NCBI GenBank assembly: GCA_021300015.1 | Contig: JAJTFB010000028.1 | Span: 1-47,920 of the forward strand | Direction of reading: 5' to 3' | DNA from: Pirellula sp. | GTDB taxonomy: Bacteria > Planctomycetota > Planctomycetia > Pirellulales > Pirellulaceae | Length of the DNA stretch: 47,920 bases | In this document: positions 1-9,831 of the stretch, one piece after another | Layout: each line of letters starts with the position of its first letter | Position numbering within the stretch: the stretch's first letter is position 1 | Made by a program: the position numbers and the translations under genes | The notes under the pieces: model-generated | Databases searched by the model: none | What the model was told of the DNA's origin: nothing | The model's input: only the letters and a program-made list of their open reading frames with translations

Positions 1-89
1 TTCTGACTCCGACCTTGGCGATTTGGATTCCGCTGCTTGTCTTTGCACCTTATGCGTACGCTCGAACTAGGCAAGCGTTGGTCGAATAA
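1..89 (+). CDS. LptF/LptG family permease, C-terminal fragment (runs off left edge)
   Basis: Only the last 28 codons plus a TAA stop are inside the window (first full codon at base 3). The translation, beginning LTPTLAIWIPLLVFAPY, is identical to the C-terminus of the - strand permease ending at 249. The two DNA copies differ in the coding part only at two third-codon positions (Tyr TAT/TAC and Ala GCG/GCC) and in the stop (TAA versus TAG). The rest of the gene lies to the left of the window, so whether it is full length cannot be told. It would be convergent with the intact copy. It could be a true duplicate or a product of assembly; see findings. Confidence 0.6.
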   Translation, partial: LTPTLAIWIPLLVFAPYAYARTRQALVE

Positions 90-124
90 TCTTTTCTAGT
101 TCGAATGCTTTGTTCGTACTTTTT

Positions 125-198
125 TCGTACTCAGCATCGCCGCGGTTCAAACAGCCATCGAGTACGAGTACGAGTACCGTTCCACTGAGTACGAGTAA
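125..198. repeat. GAGTAC tandem repeat with flanking 10-bp inverted repeat
   Basis: Three direct GAGTAC units at 160-177 are followed by GAGTAC/GAGTAA at 187-198. TCGTACTCAG at 125-134 is the exact reverse complement of CTGAGTACGA at 185-194, so the segment can fold into a hairpin between the two convergent permease ends. It may serve as a terminator or belong to a family of dispersed repeats; the sequence alone does not decide. Confidence 0.55.
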
Positions 199-248
199 GC
201 CGAAATTCGATGCGATGCATGATCGGACGTCTTATAGAACTAGGGAAG

Positions 249-1385
249 CTATTCGACCAACGCTTGCCTAGTTCGAGCGTAGGCGTAAGGTGCAAAGACA
301 AGCAGCGGAATCCAAATCGCCAAGGTCGGAGTCAGAAGAGAACTCGAACCGCAGAGCAACGCTAGGATTGCCGAAAAGCCGAAGAAAACGCCGTAGGTCA
401 AGAAACAAGCGATCGTCATCTGCACGATATTGCGCCTGCGACTCGAGAGCACAAACGGCAACCCAAGCAACAACTGCGTGACGTCCAAAAAAGGTTGCAA
501 AAAACGCTGATGAATCAGCAACTGCAAATCGTCCCCGTAATAGTCGCCCTGGTTCTTCGCCCGCCAAACCAAATCCCCCGTCGATGCAAATTGCTTGGCC
601 GAGCTACCCCTGAGCATATCGAACTCAATACTGCTAGGCAAAAAACACTGGTCCGGACTCAGCCAGACCGTATCCGACGGGAGTCGCAAGTAATCGACTC
701 CATCGACGACAACCGAAGATTCACTTAGAAATTTCGCAGGTCCGACCCCCGTGAGCAAGTAACCCGCAGGGACCCCGTCGGTCGGCTCCCGATACGTCGC
801 CGCCTCAGCTTGGATCTGGGTGACGATCCTCGAAGCAGGTCCAAAAACGACAAAGACCGGACTTCGGATCGTCTTGGACTGGCTCGCGATGCTCTTGCCG
901 GCAATCAACAACCCATAGTCGCTGTCCTCGGTCGGTCGGATTGGCTGCACTCGCTCGGTTCCCTGAAGATCCTGCGGGCTCTGCGTCAAAATATCACTGT
1001 ATTGGGGAATCCACAACTCTCGCGACAAAGCGCTCACACCGATCGCAATCGCGCAGACGATAAGCAACGGACGAACCACACGCGCTTTGCTGATCCCAGC
1101 CGCCAACATCGCTGTCCACTCGTTGGTCCGGTAGAGCCAAGCAACCACAAAAAGGAGTGCTAGCAATGCCGTCAATCCACACGTCCGATCGAAGATCGTC
1201 AAGAGCACAGGACCGAAGTACTCGGCCAAAGCCAAAGGAAGACTTCCACGTATCCGACCGTATTCGATCAGTTCATCGAGGTTGGTGAAAATCTGCGCAA
1301 TGATCAACAGCCCGGAAAGCGTAAGAAAGCAAACCAGGAAAACTCGGGCAAACAGGACGATCAAGTACCGATCGATGAGAGTCAT
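249..1385 (-). CDS. LptF/LptG (YjgP/YjgQ) family permease
   Basis: The product is 378 aa, the usual size of LptF/LptG, the inner-membrane permease subunits of the LptB2FG transporter that extracts lipopolysaccharide and passes it to the periplasmic bridge. The N-terminus MTLIDRYLIVLFARVFL starts a first membrane segment at about residues 8-30; two more follow before residue 120, then a large soluble periplasmic domain (about 120-280), then three C-terminal segments. This is the typical 3+3 topology. The ATG at 1385 was chosen because the 41 residues encoded upstream of it are hydrophilic and overlap the porin stop codon. LptF and LptG cannot be told apart here. The gene lies 122 bases downstream of an outer-membrane porin on the same strand, so both relate to the envelope. 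Its 3' end is duplicated in inverted orientation at the window edge. Confidence 0.85.
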   Translation of the reverse strand: MTLIDRYLIVLFARVFLVCFLTLSGLLIIAQIFTNLDELIEYGRIRGSLPLALAEYFGPVLLTIFDRTCGLTALLALLFVVAWLYRTNEWTAMLAAGISKARVVRPLLIVCAIAIGVSALSRELWIPQYSDILTQSPQDLQGTERVQPIRPTEDSDYGLLIAGKSIASQSKTIRSPVFVVFGPASRIVTQIQAEAATYREPTDGVPAGYLLTGVGPAKFLSESSVVVDGVDYLRLPSDTVWLSPDQCFLPSSIEFDMLRGSSAKQFASTGDLVWRAKNQGDYYGDDLQLLIHQRFLQPFLDVTQLLLGLPFVLSSRRRNIVQMTIACFLTYGVFFGFSAILALLCGSSSLLTPTLAIWIPLLVFAPYAYARTRQALVE

Positions 1386-1507
1386 GAGCCCGAGTTTAGC
1401 AAATCCAGAGAAATGAATGCAATCCCGCTGGAACACTTCTGAATCGATGCTGATCCGGGAAATCGCCGCAAAGAGCCGATTCGCTGAATGGAACCGTCCT
1501 GCGGACA

Positions 1508-2896
1508 CTAAAAATCAACTTGGCATCGAAGCCCAAAAGCATGGCTCGTCGATGCGATCAACTCGCTACCCGTGATGATGCCGTTGCGCGTGCTGCGCGC
1601 CAGGGCATCGGAGTGAATGTAGTTGAAAACACACTTGCAATTTGGATTGACATACCAGTTCAAACCAGCCGTCATGTTTTCCATTTCTCCACCTCGGATT
1701 TGACGATCCAGCAGGTCCAAGTACGACCATCGAAATGCCAATTCCCAGGCACCGATCCCGCCTGACTTCGATACGCTCTTGAACGGTTGCACCCGATCGA
1801 TCGCCCCTGACTTGCGATCGTAGGGGCGATGTTCACCTGTCAGGAAATATCCCACCTGGGAATACCCGCCCCAGAGCAAACCATTCGAGATGGCCGAACT
1901 GTCGATGTGCTGGGCCATCCATTCGGATTGAATCGACAATGGACCATGAACCCATAACTGCTCGGTTCCATACGTGTTGACCAGGCTCACCTCCGAGAGC
2001 AATCCCGTGTCGACAAAGAACGGCGTTCCATTGGCAATGGTCCCTACAGGTTGCCCGCTCGTCCCATTGGGCTCACCCGGTGGAGAAACGTATTCGCCTA
2101 CGTAGATTTCCGGAACACTTCGAGAGCGGAACCGTCCATTCGAGGGTGCGTTCAAGTAATAACCCAACCCCAGATGGAGGTAGTCGCTCCCCTCAGGATT
2201 CGACCATGCCAAGTGGGTCAGTCGACCCGCAAGCCCGTTGCCCTGATCGGTGCTCAACGCCCCCCCGAATTGGTCTTGTCCGGTCCGCAAGTAAGATCCC
2301 GCCCAAGTCCAGCGCTCATTCTTGGAATGGTCGTAGAACCCGATACCCATATGCCTAAATGGAACAAACGCTTGAAATACCCCAGCTCGCTCCATGAACG
2401 TCGTGTAGCGAAAGCTACTGACCGTTTCAAGCGAAAAAGGTTGCTTCCACTGCCCTACTCGGACCGTTCCCAATGGTCCTACTTCCTTGAAGTCCACCCA
2501 GAGATCTGTGAAAGTAGGACGACCGAAAAACGCAAAGTCCATCTGCATGAAGTAGTCCATGCGATCGGTCAACGAGCCTTTGGCACCGAGTCGAGCGCGG
2601 CGAAAATCGGCTCCACTTTCGATTTGTCCGTAAGCCAGTCGACTCGCCTCGTCTTGTTCGAAGGCGACCCCATCGGCTTGGAACACCCCGCTGAGTTGAA
2701 CGCTAGGAAACTTCTTTTCGGCCACCGGAGCAGTTTCCACCGGAGCAAATTCCACCGGGTCAGATCCGACCGGAGGGCTAAGCGTCTGGGCCAATCCCAC
2801 TTCGAACAATTCGACTTGGCTTAGACCCAGCAAACCGATTCCCAGACAGATCCAACCCACAAAACGGAAACCTGAGCCGGGATTTCTAGCGATCAT
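1508..2896 (-). CDS. OprP/OprO-type phosphate-selective porin
   Basis: The 462-aa protein has an N-terminal signal sequence (hydrophobic core WICLGIGLLGLSQ, likely cleavage after VGLAQ near residue 37), a short Pro/Val/Glu-rich linker, and then a body of alternating short strands. Diagnostic stretches for the Porin_O_P family are FRRARLGAKGSLTDRMDYF, FTDLWVDFKEVGPLGTVRVG and WKQPFSLE, followed by a C-terminal aromatic strand ending in LRCQVDF. Family members form trimeric outer-membrane barrels for phosphate, polyphosphate or other anions; the true substrate here is unknown. There is no pst or pho gene nearby to support phosphate. A candidate -10 box (TATACT on the - strand, 2921-2926) lies about 25 bases upstream of the ATG at 2896, but I found no good -35. 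Confidence 0.85.
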   Translation of the reverse strand: MIARNPGSGFRFVGWICLGIGLLGLSQVELFEVGLAQTLSPPVGSDPVEFAPVETAPVAEKKFPSVQLSGVFQADGVAFEQDEASRLAYGQIESGADFRRARLGAKGSLTDRMDYFMQMDFAFFGRPTFTDLWVDFKEVGPLGTVRVGQWKQPFSLETVSSFRYTTFMERAGVFQAFVPFRHMGIGFYDHSKNERWTWAGSYLRTGQDQFGGALSTDQGNGLAGRLTHLAWSNPEGSDYLHLGLGYYLNAPSNGRFRSRSVPEIYVGEYVSPPGEPNGTSGQPVGTIANGTPFFVDTGLLSEVSLVNTYGTEQLWVHGPLSIQSEWMAQHIDSSAISNGLLWGGYSQVGYFLTGEHRPYDRKSGAIDRVQPFKSVSKSGGIGAWELAFRWSYLDLLDRQIRGGEMENMTAGLNWYVNPNCKCVFNYIHSDALARSTRNGIITGSELIASTSHAFGLRCQVDF

Positions 2897-2921
2897 TTCA
2901 GCGGTCCCAACCGAGAAAAAG

Positions 2922-3009
2922 TATAAGTCTGTAGGATTTGTATCGTCTTTAACGGTTCGACCGAATCAATGACTTTCTGGTTATCCCCTTCAAATCGAAT
3001 AGACTTATA
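2922..3009. promoter_or_regulatory. 9-bp inverted repeat in the porin / PSCyt divergent intergenic region
   Basis: TATAAGTCT at 2922-2930 is repeated as AGACTTATA at 3001-3009, exactly inverted. Each arm overlaps a -10-like sequence pointing towards its own gene (TATACT on - at 2926-2921; TATAGT on + at 3006-3011). The arrangement would suit a pair of divergent promoters or two half-sites of one regulator. Neither promoter has a convincing -35. Confidence 0.3.
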
Positions 3010-3043
3010 GTCAACCAAAACGCTTGAAATGGAACGATTCGCC

Positions 3044-3065
3044 CCCCAAGAGTGCCTCTTAGGGG
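3044..3065. promoter_or_regulatory. Small hairpin in the leader of the PSCyt/DUF1553 gene
   Basis: CCCCAAGAG at 3044-3052 pairs with CTCTTAGGGG at 3056-3065 across a TGC loop, with one bulged A. It lies about 115 bases before the ATG at 3181 and has no T tract after it, so a simple terminator is unlikely. It could be a leader-RNA structure. Confidence 0.3.
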
Positions 3066-3180
3066 CCGATGTCTCTTATGGAGAGCCCATGGAGTGGTTA
3101 CAATAAAGGTCCATTTTGCGGGCCTTCCAGAGGTTCGCTCCTGCCCTTTGCCGCCTCGATCCCCTCGATTGGTACGGAAC

Positions 3181-6100
3181 ATGAAACGATTTTTTACCCA
3201 AGCGATCGCGCTTGGATGGATGGGTTGTTTTCTAGGCACGCTGATGGCCCAAGCCCCGCTCAGTTACAATCGCGACATCCGTCCGATCTTGGCCGATAAA
3301 TGCTTTGCTTGCCATGGCTTCGACGAGAAAAAACGCGAAGCGGGTCTGCGTCTCGATACGTTCGACGGAGCGACTCTGGAACGGGACTCCCAACGCGCGA
3401 TCTCTCCAGGCGATACGTCCAAAAGCGTGCTCTGGGAACGGGTACACACCAGCGATCCAGACACCAAAATGCCTCCGCCTGAGAGCCACAAAGAACTCAC
3501 GGCCCAAGAGATCGAGTTGCTAGGCCGTTGGATCCAAGAGGGAGCGAAGTACCAAAAGCACTGGGCGTTCGAACCACCGCAGGAGTTTGAAGTTCCACCG
3601 CAAGTCGCCGGTGGAAAGAATTCGATCGATGCGTTTATCGGTAAACGGCTTGAGTCCCAGGGTTGGAAATTGTCAGAGCAAGCCAGCCCTACGACGCTGA
3701 TCCGACGCGTGGCCTTTACGTTGACAGGGTTGCCGCCGACGGCCGAGGAGGTCCAAGCTTACCTGTCCGACACCTCGCCAGAGGCTTACGAGAAAATGGT
3801 GGACCGGTACCTGCAGTCGAACCGCTATGGCGAGGAGATGGCCAGGCACTGGCTCGATATCGCTCGTTATGCCGATACCCACGGATTGCATTTGGACAAC
3901 GAGCGACAGATGTGGGCTTATCGCGATTGGGTCGTCCAAAGCTTCAATCGGAATTTGCCCTTCGACCAGTTTACCATCGAGCAACTCGCCGGTGATCTCT
4001 TCGAAAAACCTACGCTCGATCAACTCGTTGCCACTGGGTTCAACCGATGCAACGTCACGACGAGCGAAGGTGGTTCGATCGACTCGGAGTACTACTACCG
4101 TTATGCGGTCGACCGGACCAGCACGATGGCGTCGACTTGGTTGGCGCTGACGGCCGGTTGCGCGGTGTGCCACGACCACAAGTTCGATCCGATCTCGGCC
4201 AAGGAATTCTATTCGATGTACGCATTTTTCAATGCGTCGGCCGATCCGGCGATGGATGGAAATGCATTGCTGACCAACCCAGTCCTGAAACTTGAAACCG
4301 ACGAGGAAAAGGCCAAGCTTGCCGACTACGACCAAAAGATTTTGGCGAGTCAAAAAACCCTCAGCGAAGCGGTCGCAAAGGTCGTTTACCATGACCCAGC
4401 CTTGGCCGACCCGAAGCCCGAGGCCTCCTCGAACGAGGTGGTTTGGATGGATGACGATTACCCACCAGGAGGCAATGCTGCTGGAGCACCAGGACATCCG
4501 ACCACCTTCGTGACGCTTGAGCAAGGAGAAAAAGTTCTCAGTGGAAAGCGAGCCCTCAAACGCACCGATGCTGGGTTGTCTCAGGATGTTTGGGATCAGT
4601 CCAAAACTCCCCTGACGGTTCCTTCCCAGGCTACGCTGTTCGCAAACATATACATCGATCCTGCGAATGTTCCCAAGGCGATTATGCTCCAGTACCACCG
4701 CAACGGCTGGCAGCACCGAGCCGTTTGGGGCCAATACGATGCGATTCAATGGGGCGCACCGAATACTGCCGAACGGGTCGACATGGGTGCACTCCCAGCG
4801 ACAGGACAATGGGTTCGACTGGAAATCCCAGCCGCAAAACTCGGACTCAACGCCGGCGATCCTCTGACGGGATTTGCCACCACCCAATTCGGCGGAACGG
4901 TCTATTGGGACAAAATCGGGGTGGTGGGAGTCAGCGATCCTGCGAACGACCCACTGCGATCCTTTGTCGCCTGGTGGAACGCCGCCAAGGGCAAAGACAC
5001 TCCGGGTCTGCCCGGCGATTTAAATAGCATCGCCAAAGCAGGCAGCGAACCGGCTCCAGATGCAGGTTCGGTAGCCAGACTCAAAGAATTCTACCTAGCG
5101 AGGATTTGTACTGAGACCAAACCTCTTCTGAGTGAATGGACCGGCCAAGTCGATCGCATTCGCAGCGAACGGGAAAGCTATTCCAACGCTATCCCCAGTA
5201 CCTTTGTCTACAAGGACAATCCGACCCCACGGGAAAGCTTCATCATGCTTCGAGGGCAATACAACCAGCCCGGAGAGAAGGTCCAACCCGACGTGCTCTC
5301 GGTTCTACCTCCGATCCAAAAACACGAATCGCGTCAACTCAATCGTATGGACCTTGCCGAATGGTTGGTCTCACCAAGACACCCGCTGACCTCTCGTGTG
5401 GCCGTCAACCGCTACTGGCAACAGGTTTTCGGAATCGGACTGGTCAAGACCAGCGGCGACTTCGGAACCCAAGGCGAATCGCCGTCGCATCCGGAGCTTC
5501 TCGATTGGCTTGCGATCGAATTCGAAGACTCGGGCTGGGATGTCAAATCCTTTATGCGATTGATGCTCACCTCTGCGACTTTTAAACAAAGCTCGCGGAT
5601 CTCCGCCGAGGCGTTGGAGAAAGACCCTGAAAATCGACTCGTTTCCCACGCACCACGACTTCGGCTCGACGCCGAGCAGATCCGTGACAACGCCCTTTAT
5701 GTCGGCGGGCTGATCGATCTGACTCTGGGGGGCAAAGGAGTCAAGCCCTATCAGCCACCGAACGTGTGGGAGCCGGTCGGGTTTGTTGGATCCAACACTC
5801 GGTTTTACCAACAAGACAAAGGATCCGCGCTGTACCGAAGAAGCCTTTACACGTTTTACAAGCGGACCGCGCCACCCCCATTCATGGTGAACTTCGATGC
5901 ACCCAACCGCGAGCAATCCTGTGCAAGGCGGGAACGAAGCAATACGCCGCTTCAAGCCCTACAGTTGCTCAACGATGTCCAGCACGTCGAGGCCGCTCGC
6001 GGACTCGCACAGCGTGTGCTTACCTCAGGAGAAAAAACTCCGCAGGCCCGGATCGAATTCCTCTTCAAGACCGTTCTTTCGCGCAATCCGACAGCCAAGG

Positions 6101-6291
6101 AGATCGAGTTGCTCGATAAGCAAATCGCAACGCACATGCAACGCTACCAGGGAGCACCGCAGGACGCTCAGCAATTGATCCAGCTCGGTGAATCCAAACC
6201 CAGCGCAGACCTAACTCCCGCCGAACTTGCTGCCTACACCCTAGCCGCAAGCACCATTCTCAACATGGACGAAACCCTTACCCGAAACTGA
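3181..6291 (+). CDS. PSCyt1 / DUF1549 / DUF1553 planctomycete cytochrome protein
   Basis: The 1036-aa protein begins with a signal peptide ([19 protein letters not shown], cleavage near LMAQA, residue 24). The planctomycete cytochrome C domain PSCyt1 follows (about 25-120), with haem motif CFACH at 41-45. DUF1549 (PSCyt2) spans about 150-390 and contains a second haem-type motif CAVCH at 327-331. A central insert (about 440-620) looks beta-rich and may be a jelly-roll carbohydrate-binding-like module. DUF1553 (PSD1) fills the C-terminal third. The ATG at 3181 was preferred to in-frame upstream starts because it begins the signal peptide. The DUF1501 gene starts 4 bases after its stop, the standard two-gene cassette of planctomycetes. 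The pair is thought to be exported and to work on polysaccharide-rich material, but the reaction is not established. Confidence 0.93.
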   Translation: MKRFFTQAIALGWMGCFLGTLMAQAPLSYNRDIRPILADKCFACHGFDEKKREAGLRLDTFDGATLERDSQRAISPGDTSKSVLWERVHTSDPDTKMPPPESHKELTAQEIELLGRWIQEGAKYQKHWAFEPPQEFEVPPQVAGGKNSIDAFIGKRLESQGWKLSEQASPTTLIRRVAFTLTGLPPTAEEVQAYLSDTSPEAYEKMVDRYLQSNRYGEEMARHWLDIARYADTHGLHLDNERQMWAYRDWVVQSFNRNLPFDQFTIEQLAGDLFEKPTLDQLVATGFNRCNVTTSEGGSIDSEYYYRYAVDRTSTMASTWLALTAGCAVCHDHKFDPISAKEFYSMYAFFNASADPAMDGNALLTNPVLKLETDEEKAKLADYDQKILASQKTLSEAVAKVVYHDPALADPKPEASSNEVVWMDDDYPPGGNAAGAPGHPTTFVTLEQGEKVLSGKRALKRTDAGLSQDVWDQSKTPLTVPSQATLFANIYIDPANVPKAIMLQYHRNGWQHRAVWGQYDAIQWGAPNTAERVDMGALPATGQWVRLEIPAAKLGLNAGDPLTGFATTQFGGTVYWDKIGVVGVSDPANDPLRSFVAWWNAAKGKDTPGLPGDLNSIAKAGSEPAPDAGSVARLKEFYLARICTETKPLLSEWTGQVDRIRSERESYSNAIPSTFVYKDNPTPRESFIMLRGQYNQPGEKVQPDVLSVLPPIQKHESRQLNRMDLAEWLVSPRHPLTSRVAVNRYWQQVFGIGLVKTSGDFGTQGESPSHPELLDWLAIEFEDSGWDVKSFMRLMLTSATFKQSSRISAEALEKDPENRLVSHAPRLRLDAEQIRDNALYVGGLIDLTLGGKGVKPYQPPNVWEPVGFVGSNTRFYQQDKGSALYRRSLYTFYKRTAPPPFMVNFDAPNREQSCARRERSNTPLQALQLLNDVQHVEAARGLAQRVLTSGEKTPQARIEFLFKTVLSRNPTAKEIELLDKQIATHMQRYQGAPQDAQQLIQLGESKPSADLTPAELAAYTLAASTILNMDETLTRN

Positions 6292-6295
6292 TCCC

Positions 6296-7780
6296 ATGAA
6301 CGACCTCCATGATCTGCAGATGCGGCTTAGTCGCAGAAATTTTTTCGGTTCCTCAGGGCTCAGGTTCGGCGGACTTGCCACCGCATTGCTTGCAAGTCAG
6401 TCGAAGTTGCCGCGATTGCTCGCCGATCCGGGGCAACCATCCTCGAGAATCCATCCGGCTCTACCCGGTCTGCCTCACTTCCCGCCAAAAGCCAAATCCA
6501 TTATCTATTTGCACATGAATGGGGCACCGTCCCAGATCGATACCTGGGACTACAAACCAGGACTAGCTGAATACTACGATAAAGACCTTCCACCGAGCGT
6601 CCAAGGTGGCCAGCGCCTCTCGACGATGACCAGCGGTCAGACCCGATTTCCAGTAGCTCCATCGAAGTTCAAGTACGAACAGCGAGGGAAATGCGGGATG
6701 TGGACCAACGTCGATCTGTTCCCTTATACCAGCGAAGTCGTCGACGAGATCGCACTGGTCAAATCGGTGTTCACCAACGCGATCAACCACGATCCGGCCT
6801 GCACGTTTGTCATGACCGGTTCGGAAGTCCCCGGCAAGGGGAGCATCGGCTCATGGCTCGCCTATGGTCTCGGTAGCGAGAGCAATGACCTTCCAGCCTT
6901 TGTGGTCTTTACGCCGAAATTCCCAGAAGACAGCAACGGGCAAGCCCTGTTCAGCCGCATGTGGGCCAGCGGATTTCTACCCACCCGGTTCAATGGGGTT
7001 GCCCTAAGGGGAAGTGGGGATCCGGTTTTGTACCTTCCGAATCCCACTGGGGTCAGCCGCGACGATCGCCGTCTGATGCTCGACTCGCTCCAGGCATTGA
7101 ATCAAGGTTCCCAGACCGAATTCGGAGATCCAGAAACGGCAACCCGCATCGCCCAGTACGAAATGGGCTTTCGGATGCAAGCGAGCGTACCGGAGTTGAC
7201 CAACATTGACACCGAAACCGCAGAGACCCTCGAAATGTACGGGCCGGCCGTTCGGGACCCCGGTTCGTTTGCTCACAGTGCCCTTCTTGCCCGACGCCTC
7301 GTCGAGCGCGGTGTGCGCGTCGTTCAATTGCTCCATCGCGGCTGGGACCAACACGGCGATTTGCCAAGGCAGATTGGGAATCAATGCAAGCAGACCGATC
7401 AACCCATCGCGGCCCTGATCAAGGACCTTAAACGCCGAGGGATGCTCCAAGACACGTTGGTCGTCTGGGGAGGTGAGTTCGGGCGGACTGTCTACAGCCA
7501 AGGTGGCTTGTCCAAGGACAATTATGGCCGAGATCACCACCCCAGGAATTTTTGTATGTGGATGGCTGGCGGTGGAATCAAGGGTGGGATGACCTTTGGT
7601 CAAACCGACGACTTCAGCTACAACATCACTGAAAACCCGGTAAACATCAACGATTTGAACGCCACCATCCTGCATTGCATGGGCATCGATCACGAGCGAT
7701 TCACCTATAAATTCCAAGGTCTAGACCAACGTCTGACCGGAGTGGAAAAACAGAGAGTCGTCACAGAGATTCTCGCGTAG
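6296..7780 (+). CDS. DUF1501 protein (alkaline-phosphatase/sulfatase-like fold), Tat exported
   Basis: The 494-aa protein opens with a twin-arginine signal ([19 protein letters not shown], residues about 12-30) and continues with the DUF1501 hallmarks [48 protein letters not shown] and [20 protein letters not shown]1501 proteins are related to the alkaline-phosphatase/sulfatase superfamily, and the His/Asp-rich GRDHHP stretch probably binds metal. A second in-frame ATG at codon 9 (MRLSRRNF) is also a possible start. The gene sits 4 bases downstream of the PSCyt/DUF1553 gene and is surely co-transcribed with it. Function beyond its tight link to DUF1553 partners is unknown. Confidence 0.93.
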   Translation: MNDLHDLQMRLSRRNFFGSSGLRFGGLATALLASQSKLPRLLADPGQPSSRIHPALPGLPHFPPKAKSIIYLHMNGAPSQIDTWDYKPGLAEYYDKDLPPSVQGGQRLSTMTSGQTRFPVAPSKFKYEQRGKCGMWTNVDLFPYTSEVVDEIALVKSVFTNAINHDPACTFVMTGSEVPGKGSIGSWLAYGLGSESNDLPAFVVFTPKFPEDSNGQALFSRMWASGFLPTRFNGVALRGSGDPVLYLPNPTGVSRDDRRLMLDSLQALNQGSQTEFGDPETATRIAQYEMGFRMQASVPELTNIDTETAETLEMYGPAVRDPGSFAHSALLARRLVERGVRVVQLLHRGWDQHGDLPRQIGNQCKQTDQPIAALIKDLKRRGMLQDTLVVWGGEFGRTVYSQGGLSKDNYGRDHHPRNFCMWMAGGGIKGGMTFGQTDDFSYNITENPVNINDLNATILHCMGIDHERFTYKFQGLDQRLTGVEKQRVVTEILA

Positions 7781-7842
7781 AATACCCGCAGAGTCGGCGA
7801 ACGTGTTCGGCTCCCCGATGCGTCCAGCCACAAAGAATCTAA

Positions 7843-9831
7843 ATGCCAACTAGCCGATTTGATTTCCGTCGATATGTCGAAGATCTTCGGAAATCTGGAG
7901 CCGACCGCAAGCAGGATTACGACTCCTTCCACTCGACAATGTCGGGCCAGGAAAAAGACAAATTAGTCCAGCGATCGCACCGCTCCTTCTGGACACTGTT
8001 CCGTGAATTCATCCAACTGCTATCTGGGCACCGTCGGCAGATTCTAATCGGGCTGGCAACATTGACCGTCTCGACGCTTCTGAGTCTGCTGCCCCCTCTT
8101 GGGACAAAGTTCGCCATCGACTTTGCACTGACCAGTCCCCCTAAACCTACGCCAGACTGGTTTCCGGATTGGCTCAAACAAACCACCGGGCTGAATTTGC
8201 TCATCTGGATCGCGGTGGCTGTGACCTCCGTCACCCTGCTTCGAACCTGCGCTCATCTTTGGGGGCGATGGGAATGCACCAAGGCGGTCAATCAAGTACA
8301 GACCTCGATCCGCAAAAAAGTATTCGAGCACATGCTGCAGATGCCATTGCATCGGGTGCAACTGCTCAAAAGCGGTGGTTCAGCAAGCCTCCTCAGAGAA
8401 GACGCTGGCGGGATTGCCGATTTGGTCTTCAGCATGCTCTACAACCCTTGGCAAGCGATCGTGCAGTTGATCGGCAGTTTCATCGTTCTGGTCATCGTCG
8501 ATTGGCGACTCCTGGCCGCAGGCCTCTTACTCCTGCCTGTCGTTTACATGACCCATAGAACCTGGATCTATCGAATCAGGCCCTTGTATCGCGATCTGCG
8601 AGCAACACGCCAAAAGATCGACGGGAATTCGACCGAGACATTCTCCGGCATTCGAGTCGTGCGAACCTTTGGAAGAAAACGCAGCGAATCGCAGCGTTAT
8701 GTTCGCGGCAATCACTATGCAGTTCGGCAAGTCCTCCTGGTCTGGTGGCGTACCCGCCTGATCGAGGTGATCTGGGAAGTCTTGATCCCGCTTGCATCAA
8801 CCCTGCTGCTGGTCTACGGAGGCTGGCAGATCCTCCAAGGCCAATTGACCCTTGGAGACCTGATGATGTTCTTGGTTTACCTCGCCATGCTGCTCGGTCC
8901 GATCGCAACACTCACGGGCAGCGCGGTTCAATTCCAAAACAACCTCGCTGGACTCGATCGTATTCTTGATCTGCTTGCAACCGAGACCGAAGCTCAAGAA
9001 ATCGAAAGAAGATACCCACCTGAATCCGTAGGTGGACAACCCAAGGAATGGATCAAATTATCGCGGGAGCAAGTCTCCGGACGGATCGAATTTCGAAATG
9101 TTCATTTCCAATACCCCGAGAACGACCAAGAAGTCCTCTCTGGGATCTCGTTTATCGCAAAGCCCGGCCAGACCATCGCGATCGTCGGACGCAGCGGTGC
9201 AGGGAAAACGACACTATGCAATTTGATCGCCAGGTTTTTCATTCCGAGTTCCGGTTCGATCTCAATCGATCAAAAGGCTCTTGAAACCGTCGATCTCGAT
9301 AGCTTTCGGCAACTGCTGGGTATTGTCGAACAGGACGTATTTCTATTCGATGGAACCATCGCGGAAAATATCGCCTACGGCAATCGCCATGCCAGTACAC
9401 TCGCGATCGAGCAAGCAGCCCGGGCCGCTGCAGCCCATGAGTTCATCTCGAAATCACCTAACGGATACCAAACGCGTATCGGAGAACGGGGCTTTAAACT
9501 CAGCGGTGGGCAACGACAACGCATCGCCATCGCCAGGGCAATTCTCGCCGATCCAAAAATCCTCATTCTCGATGAGGCGACGAGCAACCTCGATAGCGAG
9601 AGCGAACAAGCGATCCAGCAGAGTTTGAAATTGCTTCTGCGTTCGAGGACCTCATTTGTCATCGCCCATCGACTCAGTACGATCCAAAACGCCGACATGA
9701 TCTTGGTCCTCGACCAGGGCAAGATCGTGCAGCAAGGTACGCATGCAGAGTTGGTCGAAACCGACGGCATCTATCAACAGATGGTAAGGCTCCAGACCAA
9801 CAATCCGATCGCCTTGTCTGCCGACCACTAG
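7843..9831 (+). CDS. ABC transporter, fused permease and ATPase (MsbA-like exporter)
   Basis: The 662-aa half-transporter has about 65 hydrophilic N-terminal residues, a six-helix type-IV exporter domain (about 65-390) and a nucleotide-binding domain (about 405-655). Visible motifs are Walker A GRSGAGKTT at 449-457, signature LSGGQ at 553-557, Walker B ILILDEAT with D577 and E578, and the switch histidine in IAHRL (H609). All catalytic residues are present, so it should be an active homodimeric exporter of a lipid, lipopolysaccharide precursor or hydrophobic compound; the substrate cannot be read from sequence. The ATG at 7843 is used because the N-terminal extension MPTSRFDFRRYVEDLRK looks like that of related planctomycete exporters. 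Its TAG stop overlaps the stop of the convergent cytochrome gene in one CTAG palindrome. Confidence 0.92.
   Translation: MPTSRFDFRRYVEDLRKSGADRKQDYDSFHSTMSGQEKDKLVQRSHRSFWTLFREFIQLLSGHRRQILIGLATLTVSTLLSLLPPLGTKFAIDFALTSPPKPTPDWFPDWLKQTTGLNLLIWIAVAVTSVTLLRTCAHLWGRWECTKAVNQVQTSIRKKVFEHMLQMPLHRVQLLKSGGSASLLREDAGGIADLVFSMLYNPWQAIVQLIGSFIVLVIVDWRLLAAGLLLLPVVYMTHRTWIYRIRPLYRDLRATRQKIDGNSTETFSGIRVVRTFGRKRSESQRYVRGNHYAVRQVLLVWWRTRLIEVIWEVLIPLASTLLLVYGGWQILQGQLTLGDLMMFLVYLAMLLGPIATLTGSAVQFQNNLAGLDRILDLLATETEAQEIERRYPPESVGGQPKEWIKLSREQVSGRIEFRNVHFQYPENDQEVLSGISFIAKPGQTIAIVGRSGAGKTTLCNLIARFFIPSSGSISIDQKALETVDLDSFRQLLGIVEQDVFLFDGTIAENIAYGNRHASTLAIEQAARAAAAHEFISKSPNGYQTRIGERGFKLSGGQRQRIAIARAILADPKILILDEATSNLDSESEQAIQQSLKLLLRSRTSFVIAHRLSTIQNADMILVLDQGKIVQQGTHAELVETDGIYQQMVRLQTNNPIALSADH

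Larger units (their letters stand above)
1..337. repeat. Inverted repeat made of two LptF/LptG gene 3' ends
   Basis: The arms are 1-88 and 250-337; position p pairs with 338-p. There are two internal mismatches, both synonymous in the permease reading frame. Weaker similarity continues past the stop codons (a shared CTAGTTC shortly after each stop), with several substitutions and a 1-base offset. The arms enclose about 160 bases that carry a GAGTAC repeat. Confidence 0.85.

Noticed and set aside
3052..3180. Longer N-terminus for the PSCyt/DUF1553 protein
   Set aside because: It would place 43 charged residues before a clear signal peptide and overlap the leader hairpin.
3673..4887. 404-codon - strand frame inside the PSCyt/DUF1553 gene
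   Set aside because: It lies wholly inside a confidently identified gene and has no recognisable domain; it is an antisense shadow of biased codon use.
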